Shown here piece after piece: positions 56,501-64,000 of a stretch of DNA of 64,000 nt (positions within the stretch are counted from its first letter, which is position 1; each line of letters begins with the position of its first letter). The translations under genes were made by a program, and so were the position numbers. The DNA is from Hirsutella rhossiliensis (taxonomy: Eukaryota > Ascomycota > Sordariomycetes > Hypocreales > Ophiocordycipitaceae). The stretch is from positions 6,262,001 to 6,326,000 of the forward strand of contig NW_025408668.1 of NCBI RefSeq assembly GCF_020360975.1, in the 5' to 3' direction. The notes under the pieces were generated by a model. The model searched no databases. It was not told where the DNA came from and saw only the letters and a program-made list of their open reading frames with translations.

Positions 56501-59500
56501 CGGGAGGGGTAAAATGCCTCTTTTTCGAAGCTAATTTAAGATATCCTTCGTAAATAGCTCTCCGTTAGACCGTATCTTCTTTACCTCGTAGCTAAAGTAG
56601 GATTTTATCTAGTTAACGAAGTCCTAGAGGGCAAACTAGTTATACTTACTTAGGTAGGTCTATAAGAAATAGGGGAAAACTATCCCTAAAAAAGCGTCTA
56701 TAAAAAACATTACCCTAACGAAGCTTTCTTAATCCTTAGAGACGTCGGTCTAGTCGACCTAAATTTCCTTATATAGCTAGTCCGACCGTAAAGGCGTTCG
56801 TCTAGAAATTCGTCTCCTAGTTTTCCCTTAGCTATAGTATTCGTATTCGACGGTCTTTAGGCCCCTTATTCGTACGCCCTATTATTAGCCTAGCTTATGC
56901 AAAGCTAGGGGGCCCGGGTAACTAAGTCGTGCGTGCTAAAGAATGCCGTCTCCTTAGGCTGCCGGAAGAGGGTCTTTTATAGTAGACCTATTCCTCCTAG
57001 TAGGGAAAGCTAACTTCTCGAGAGATTCCTTCCTAAGGATAGGTCGGAATTCGAGAATAAATTAACCGAATTTCTCCTCGATAAGTATAAGAATATACCC
57101 TTATATTCCTATTTTACTATTATAAAGAAATAATAGGCATAGGGAGGCTTTATAGAATAAGCTAGTAAAAAGAGGCTCTATAATACAGTCTAAGGGAATA
57201 ACCCTTAAAAGACAAAGACCTCTACTAGACAACTATACCTTCCTCTAGGAAAGGCGGGTTAGGATAAGCCTATCCTTACAAACAAAAATATGCATAAAAT
57301 GCATAAGTCAGTTACGAGCAGAACGGATACCCTATTGCCTATTTTGGCCTAACGGTTCCGAAGATATCCGCGATACGAGAATAGGTAGGGCATAGAACAT
57401 TCTAGTTAAATCCACTACTTATGCCAGAACCCATAGTCTTACGTCAACCATCACGCCACAATCAGACCACCTACTAAGTAAGGAAGATATACTATAGATA
57501 GAGCTTTTTAAGCACTATAGAATATGCTAGAAAGCTGACTAATTGGTCTACTAGTGGGCGAGCAATGGTCTATAAAAGACGAAGGATTTCCCTAGGAGTA
57601 GTAGATAGAATAAGCAAGTTCGCAAGTATCTTTTGCAACGCTATTCTTTTAATATATTATTTAGCCCCTTATATGCTCGTTATAAATTCCGGACGAAATC
57701 CTACCCTATACTCCTTCGACCGATCTTTCCGCTTACGTTATCGATTACCCGATTCCGCGCTTATTGCTTATACCTTCTTACAATAAGCCTAATAGTCTAA
57801 TTCTTCTAGACTAGCCTTATAGGCTTAGACGTCGTATCCTAGAAGATTCCTTCCTCTTAAAGAAGGCGGAAGGAAATTAGGCTTATTAAAAATCGAGGGT
57901 AAAAAGCTACCCTTTTTCGTCGAAGAATTCGTATAGATCCGTTAGGTAATTTCATCGTAAAATTCACCCTTCTATATCCCTCTATCTATACGGTTAATTC
58001 CCCGGTAATAAGGTATTCCTTTCGTGCCTTTTTAAAGGACCGGAATCGTAAGAGTATATTATAGATATTAAGGGAAGCACTAGAGTTAAGGATAGCTGAT
58101 TTTCGAAGGGGATAATTAGAGGGCTCTAACGGTTGGTTTTAGCCTTATTAATCCGTAGGGAAGATAAAGGCCGGATTTACTATGCTAACGATTTTTCCTC
58201 GAATTTACGGCTCGAATAAGGGCAGCGGCGTTAGTTACTATTTCTTAGCATCTCGAATCTCGTCTATCTTATTCTATAACGAGGGGTCCTCCTTAAGAGA
58301 CTATTATATTATTTCTCGTAGCCTATTTAAAGGGTTAATTCCTTTAAGTCGGTTTTCCTCGAAGACCTACTAGTAGTCTTCTAGCCGATAGGGCTTTTTA
58401 TATACTTAGTAGGTAGGTCGATTCCTTCTCGTTCGTTTCTTCGAGGAATCCTCGTCCCGGTCTAGAAGGTCTGCTTAAAAACCCCCCCTTTTTACCCCTT
58501 ATTGCTAATTTTAACGAAGAGGTTCGATTTCGACTAGTTCCTTAATTTTTCGACTAACGGACTAAAAGGTCTATTAGGGGACTAGTCGGGCTGTTCTAAC
58601 TAATGGGACCGGGGCCGGGCCCGGAGTAAGAGGCAGAGCCGGGACCGGGGCAGCCGTTAAAGACGGGGTTAAGGCTCTCGAGGGAGGAGGAGCCGAAGGA
58701 GTAACAGCCGCAACAGCAGTAGCGGGGGCCGCAGCAATAAGGGCTGCAGCAGCTATAGGTCGAGCCGTCTAGGTCGAGTGCTAGCTACGAAGGAATAAGA
58801 CTGCTTACTATTATACTCTAGTAGCCTCTTTATTTAGTTCTTAGCTAGCTTCTCGAAAGATAGTCGAGTAACCGTTACTAATAGGCTTTATTAGCAGAGA
58901 TATATCCTATAGCCACTAGCTAGAAAGAGCTTCTATAAGGAAGTATTAGTTAGCTTCCTCGAGGATTTCTTCCTACTTAGCTAGCTACGAAGAAGCTAGT
59001 AGGTTCCTAGCAGAAAAAGCTCCTAGGTAGGCCGTATAGGTCTTCTTAATACGGTTAGTTATATAACCTCTTAAGGGAGCTATCGAGGTCTCGAGCTTTA
59101 AAAGCTACTACCTAGGAGTCTCTTCCTCTTAAAGAGAGATTAGCTTTACGGCACTAACGGATTCCGTTATCGCCGTACGAGTAGCCGTTAGTAGCTTCGT
59201 TTCGTAGAGGTATTCCTTTCGGTAACTCTCGTAGTCGCCTAAGGCAGTAGAAAAAGCTCTCTATTATATAGAGGTTAGCTCGGAGAAGAGGGTAGCTCCC
59301 TCTATAAAGTCCGTTGCCCTAGGATAAAGAGGGGGCTCGAGAGGGTCCTACTTATTAGAGAAGACTAAATTATAGATAGTTCTATCTATACGAGCTTATA
59401 GCTCCTTTACCTACTTATCCTAATCTTAGGGCTCTATAAGAATCGTCCTATAGACCGTAGGGGCGGTAGAGGAGTCGATTTTCGTTATTATTGCGGGGAA

Positions 59501-59613
59501 AGGTAGAAAAGTCGGTTAAAAATCGGCTTTTCTAGTAAGAGGGGTAAAAGGAAGCTACGAGGGATATAAGAAAGGTGCCTTTTATAGCAGCCGGAAGGTA
59601 TAGGAATACTATT
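53578..59613 (-). pseudogene. Copia D gag-pol polyprotein, RIPed and interrupted by a presumed solo LTR
   Basis: Same family and order as Copia A, minus strand. Gag starts near 59485 and an Ala/Gln-rich repeat lies at 58690-58760. The integrase is split in the region around 57085 by the 697-bp insertion. RT has FYVDDII near 54900-54920. RNase H runs to about 53880. RIP stops are frequent (for example, Gln and Trp codons in almost every motif) and several frame losses are visible near 54130. Non-functional. Confidence 0.85.
57081..57787. mobile_element. presumed solo LTR inside Copia D, TSD ATAAG
   Basis: 57086-57782 (697 bp) is absent from Copia A, B and C at the same place and is flanked by ATAAG on both sides. 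Ends are TATAAGAA...TTCTTACA, an imperfect short inverted repeat consistent with TG...CA. No coding similarity was recognised. Much of it is rich in CpA (around 57270-57480), so it arrived after most RIP of Copia D. A TATA-like TATAAAAGACG at 57571-57581 would fit an LTR promoter in the plus direction. A 73-codon ORF at 57565-57786 runs through the end of the element and has no recognisable domain. A MITE is the alternative. Confidence 0.65.
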
Positions 59614-59630
59614 CCTCCCGGGCTTATAAC
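59614..59630 (-). other. primer-binding site of Copia D
   Basis: TCCCGGGCTTATAAC directly before the 5' LTR, as in the other Copia copies. Confidence 0.55.
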
Positions 59631-59869
59631 TCTCGCGAAGAGAGATACGAGAAATATATATAAAATGCACGAAGGTAAAATTAGAAGTAAGGGGTCGGAT
59701 AAGTAGGGCAAAGAGATTTAATTCTTACGGGAGTAGTAATAAAGGTAGGGGAGTGATTCTTATATTGCCTTAATTGTCCTTCTTCTATACCGGGTGTTTT
59801 TAGCTTCCTTAGTCCCTTATACTAAGGGATATCTCTAAGAACTACGAAATTAGGCTACGCTTCGCGATA
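59631..59869 (-). repeat. 5' LTR of Copia D, internally deleted (239 bp)
   Basis: Both ends are present (TCTCGCGAAG and TTCGCGATA), but about 247 bp are missing between two CCTTCTT motifs near 59787-59795, a microhomology deletion. Followed by GTTAT. Confidence 0.9.
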
Positions 59870-59874
59870 GTTAT

Positions 59875-62700
59875 ATTATAAAAGAAGCTTAGTTAGATAT
59901 AGCCCTATTAAGGAAGGTCTATATATTAAGGACGATAAAGAAGATATAGTCTTACTTAAAGGCTAGGGTATACGCTATAATATAGTAATCTAGTAAGCTA
60001 GCGATTTTACCTATATAGGTAAGGAGAGCGTTTAGCTATAACTAGCTATCGGGCCTCTTAGTTATTCTCTTATATAGGGAGGTCTAAGGATTAGCGTAAA
60101 TAGGGAAGATAATAAAAACTTAAAAGGGATAAAAGCCCTTATAGGGTGTTTTACTAGGAATCCCTAGATAAATAAAGGCTAAGGGCTAAATAAAGCTATA
60201 ATACCTTAGCTAAGTATTACTAAGGGCTACGGCTAAGTTTCTATATAAAAGGTCGCGGCTAAAACTAATAACTAGTCCTATAAAGGAGATAATAAGTTAT
60301 ATTATTAAGAAGGCATCTACTAAGCTAAGGGTATAAGGGACGACTCTATAGTAATTATTAAGGAGGGTAGTAGTAATAGAAAGGTTAGGGGTATAGACCT
60401 ATAGCTAGTAGCTATAATCGCGGATAATAAGTATAGGGATAGTATATTCTATAATATTATTATCGTTTAACTCTAAGCTATTATATTGCTTAATTTCCTA
60501 TATTAAGGTAAAAAGATAAATATAACTAACTATAAAAAACTATTACTTAGTTTATTTAAAGGGGATTATCTATTAGTTATATATAAAAATATTAAGGCTA
60601 AAGAAGATATAGGTTAATAGATCGTTAGTATTTAACCGGATTACTATATACTTTAAAGTAAATAGCTATAAGGGTATTAAAAGGAAGACCCTTACTAGGG
60701 TTTCTACGTTAAGCCTATTAATATAATACTTATTCTAGTAAGCGAACCTAGATAGGTAGCTAAGCTAGATAAAGGCTATTATAGATATATTAGCGCTAGT
60801 ATTTTTCTAGCTATTAAGAGGTTACTATAGGAACTAAGAAAGATAAGGTATTAATATTTAGCTAGAGGGTCGATATTATAAGGATATAATAGATATAGTT
60901 AGTATAGAAGTATAAAGAAAGGGGGGTTATATAGAGTAAAGGTAGGTATCTTATAAGGTAGGTTTTCTTACTAGTTAAAAGAGGGTTCGCGGGTAAGGTA
61001 AGGGAGACTTAATAGTAGTTTATAAATACTCTCTTTTAATAAGTAATAGATCGGAAGCGGTAGTATATAAGAATTAGCTAGGAAAGATTTCGGAAGAGCC
61101 TTAACTATTTAGCTTAATAATTATAAGTAACGTTAATAGCTAAGGGTTAGAAGTTAAGTAGGGCAATAGTTATATTATAGGAAGTTAAAGGTTAGCGAAT
61201 AATAGGTATTAAGCGTAAGTTTATAAAAGAAAAAGAAAGTTTAGTTATATCTTTTAATATTATTATTCTATAGAGTAGATAGTAGCGGCGAATTAAATTA
61301 AAGGAAGGAAAGAGATTATAGTAGTATTATAGGAATCCTTCTTAAAAGGTCGTTAGTAGTTAGATAGGTTTATATATAGCTAAGCGAGAGCTATATTAAG
61401 TCTACTATTAAGATATAGTAAAGTTAGATATCTAGGGTCGATCTAAGAGGAGGAATCTAGCTAGCTTCTTAGTATTAATAGCCTTAATTAGTATAACGGT
61501 TTAGTTTAAATAAACTATAATACTATAAGTATATTATACGCTAAGGTAGACTTATAGATACTATTTAAGAACTAATAAGTAAGGTAGGAAAGATAGTATT
61601 TTAAGGGCTAAGGAGTATACTTTAGAGTGGGTAGGCGGTTAGCACCGATATTTATATATATACTAAAGGTTTATATTAAAGGGAAAAGGAACTATATAAT
61701 AGTATTCTTCTTAGTATAGCGGTTATTAAGGATCTATTAAAGCGGGCGAGAGAAAGTATAGCGATAAAAGGGCAGCTTTTAATAAAGTTAGGCTAATAAG
61801 TTATATATATAGGCTAGCTAATACCGGGAGTATAGATATATATAAGTAGGGTAATAGGGTAATATAAAGGATTATTATTATATTATATATATAGTAGGAA
61901 AGCACTATAAGGAAAGAAATACTATAGTAATAAAGGAAGTAATCTAAGAAGTTTCTTACTTAAAAAAAGTAGCGTTATTAGTAAGTAAGATTATCTAAAA
62001 AGAGGAGCTTTAAAGTTAAAGCTTTATAGTATATTATATATTTATAGTACTTAATATTAAGGTAGTAGTAATATAGCGGATAGTCCTATAATAAAGCTAA
62101 GTAAGGCGGTTACTTATATTAGGGCTAGTAGTTAGATTCTAAGGCCCTTATTGTATAGAAAATATAAAGGCTTAGGGGCTATAGACCCTTATTATCTAAA
62201 GTAGGGCGATATAGCGGCGGCTAGCGATATACTAGGAGTTTATTTAAAAAAGGAAGCGATACTTCGACCTATTTAGCTTAAGGAGCTAATATTTAAAAAC
62301 CTAAGATAAAGTAAGTAATTAGTAGTATCGATTATATAAGGTTTGCCTAAGCGCTACTAGGGACGGAGTTAATAGGTAAAGGGAGTACTAGATTAGGGTA
62401 TAAACGATAGCGCGGTAGGGATAGCGGACGCTAAGCTAAGTAGATAAAGGTAGCCTAGGAGGCGGGAGAAGGGAGCCTGTCTTTATAGCCGGAACGAGCG
62501 CCTAATAAAATAGGTTTAAAGTAAAATCGGAAGGTAAAGGAGATAGGAGCTATAGGCTAAGGACCTAGCGAATATACTAGGCTTTTTAGAGGAAGACTTT
62601 ACTATATCTAAAGGTATATAAGTAAAAGCGGAATTTTAGGAAATCAAGGAATTACGTAAGACTATATAATAGAGGGGAAGAAGGAGTATAAGTTAGGATT
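59875..62700. other. RIPed DNA, not resolved
   Basis: CpA/TpG-depleted repeat-like DNA. I read several frames on both strands and found no convincing RT, integrase, transposase or LTR pair. GC is higher from about 62150, which may mark the beginning of the Helitron-type element to the right. Confidence 0.35.
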
Positions 62701-63239
62701 TTCAACGGAATTTATTAGTAGTATATTAGTATATAGAAGAGGTATTAAAGTTAATAATTCTCTCTCTATCCAATAGCGGACATACTATCTTATATAGATA
62801 ATTATAGCTAAACGGAAGAACCTTTCGGGACTAGATTTAGGCTACTATATAGCCCTAAGACTAAGGAATTCCGTGATACCTTAAGTAAGTCTAAAAGTGT
62901 CTTAGTTCTACTAATATTCGTGTTTAAAGGAGGTTAGTCGTGCTAGTATTCTTAAGAGGTCTTAGCTAGTATTCTAAGCTAGCTCTATTCCTTCGATTCT
63001 TAATTATACGATAACTAGTAACCCGTTTAATATATAATAATATACTACTTATTAGCTTATATAATTAGGAGAGTATATTATAGCTGCTTTATTTATAGTA
63101 GGAACACCGTTCCTTATACTATAAAAGAGAGATTATTTAATAATTAGATATAGTATATACTAATATCGCTTAAGAAGAAGGTATCGACGGTATAAGACTT
63201 TTACTAGGCGTTTTATAATATAAGCACGTTACTAATATA

Positions 63240-63745
63240 GATATATATACTATACTACTATAAGCGTATAAGAGAGGAGCTAAGGGAGATTATATAGGAT
63301 CGATAGCTATCTAGCTATATCTTAAAAGGAGGCCGCTTCCTATTCTTATATTAAAGCTACTTTCCTAAGGGCGAGTCTATATTAATATACGCTAAGTATA
63401 GCTAATACTTAGTATATAGGAGTCTATCGCTAGCCGTTTACCTTTATAGTCGCCTTAGCTATAAGTATATATTCCCTAATAAACTTAAGGGACTTACGCT
63501 AGTTAAAGAGAAGCTTATCTTACTAAACTTATATTATAGGTTTATTACGAGGTATAGTATTCTAGGTATCTAGAGGTAGGCTATAAGATACCTAAGGTAT
63601 ATTAAGGGCTATATTATAGTATTTCTAAATAATATTTAGGAGCTAGCGACTAAAGTGCTCCTATACCCCCTTTTATAAGTACTAGATAAGATCTACGTCT
63701 TATAGTAGGGCGCGGAGAAGCTAGCACCGAGCGACCTATTAAGTC
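63240..63745 (+). pseudogene. Helitron-type helicase, N-terminal helicase-like region, RIPed
   Basis: Plus-strand frame with PNKLKGLTLVKEKLI (63475-63520), then YIKGYIIVFLNNI*ELATKVLL (63600-63665), then VLDKIYVL*, PSDLLSLLLVRRRVVERA (63725-63775). This follows the pattern LxGLTxVEExLI...YRGHIxxFPxxxxEFxxxLP...VRRxxVxxAL seen in the helicase-like region at the start of eukaryotic Helitron Rep/helicase proteins. Upstream a Cys pair position (YLVYRS, CLVC expected) also fits. The Rep and SF1 helicase domains would lie beyond the right edge. Stops are TAG/TAA. Confidence 0.55.
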
Positions 63746-64000
63746 TCTTATTAGTAAGGCGGCGGGTAGTCGAGAGGGCTAAGAATTATAGGTAGGAGGG
63801 GGGCAGCAGCGACTAATAGTAAGGGGCCTTATAAAAGGTAAGGGGAGGAGCTAAGGGACTAAAGGTATATAGAAAGTCCTTTCGTTCCTAAGGTATTACT
63901 TATAAAGCATTGCCTATATATTACTAATTATTATAGGCTACGCCCGTAGAAGGCTAAGGTTATACTATAGCGACCGTACCGAAGTTAGGCTAAAGTAGAC
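63746..64000. other. window edge, nothing further recognised
   Basis: The Helitron-like frame becomes unclear after VRRRVVERAKNY. GC-rich RIPed sequence continues to the edge without another motif. Confidence 0.3.

Larger units (their letters stand above)
53020..59874 (-). mobile_element. composite unit: TRIM-like element fused to Copia D, bounded by GTTAT
   Basis: The only matching 5-bp flanks are GTTAT at 53020-53024, left of the TRIM-like element, and at 59870-59874, right of the Copia D 5' LTR. Inside are, in order, TRIM LTR, TRIM internal, TRIM LTR (ending CGCGA), a partial Copia LTR without its outer end, the Copia internal region and a Copia LTR with an internal deletion. The simplest reading is that the chimera integrated as a single cDNA. 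Confidence 0.65.

Noticed and set aside
57565..57786. 73-codon ORF in the presumed solo LTR
   Set aside because: Runs across the element's end and into the target duplication; no similarity recognised; typical chance ORF in un-RIPed LTR DNA.
1..64000. CRISPR array, rRNA operon or bacterial-type operons
   Set aside because: No regularly spaced repeats and no rRNA sequence; composition and elements are fungal.

Overview
This window looks like a transposon graveyard from a filamentous ascomycete (Pezizomycotina). The evidence is near-total loss of CpA/TpG dinucleotides over most of the 64 kb, with TpA excess and CpG largely retained. This is the signature of repeat-induced point mutation (RIP). 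The element mix also fits: Tad1-like LINEs, Ty3/Gypsy and Ty1/Copia LTR elements, pogo/Fot1-type Tc1-mariner elements and a Helitron-type helicase. I see no ordinary host gene, rRNA or CRISPR. Retroelement reading frames are recognisable because their stops are almost all TAA/TAG where Gln or Trp codons (CAA/CAG/TGG) would be expected.

Layout. 1-1775: 5'-truncated Tad1-like LINE (minus), abutting Gypsy H (minus, about 1776-9330). H is interrupted at 2598-4448 by a pogo/Fot1-type DNA transposon (Fot copy 1). About 9700-19338: Tad1-like LINE G (plus), split by Copia A (12383-18696, TSD GTACT). 19339-42300: Gypsy F (minus, two 557-bp LTRs), split by Copia B (24009-30272, TSD ACTAT) and by chromodomain Gypsy E (34130-41112, plus, TSD CTTAT). 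42301-about 51600: remains of an older pogo-type transposase, split by Copia C (42386-50339, minus, TSD ATAAT), which is itself split by Fot copy 2 (47650-49290). 53025-59869: a composite unit bounded by GTTAT repeats. It consists of a 373-bp TRIM-like miniature LTR element fused to Copia D, and D carries a 697-bp presumed solo LTR (57086-57782, TSD ATAAG). 59875-64000: unresolved RIPed DNA ending in a Helitron-type helicase segment (plus).

Chronology. Gypsy H, LINE G, Gypsy F and the pogo relic are oldest and most mutated. Copia A, B and D and Gypsy E landed in them and were RIPed. Copia C is clearly less mutated. The two Fot copies and the presumed solo LTR keep much or all of their CpA, so they arrived late. 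The Fot copies are nearly identical yet un-RIPed, and they decay by indels instead.

Most interesting observations: (1) the TRIM-like element with 74-bp LTRs, the Copia family's primer-binding and polypurine sites and an internal tRNA-like segment, apparently integrated as one piece with Copia D; (2) Copia B, which ends in two inverted copies of the same LTR terminus yet has a 5-bp target duplication; (3) a roughly 600-codon unrecognised ORF between pol and the 3' LTR of Gypsy F; (4) a roughly 290-codon antisense ORF between pol and the 3' LTR of Gypsy E. All protein calls come from reading translations by eye. No database search was possible.
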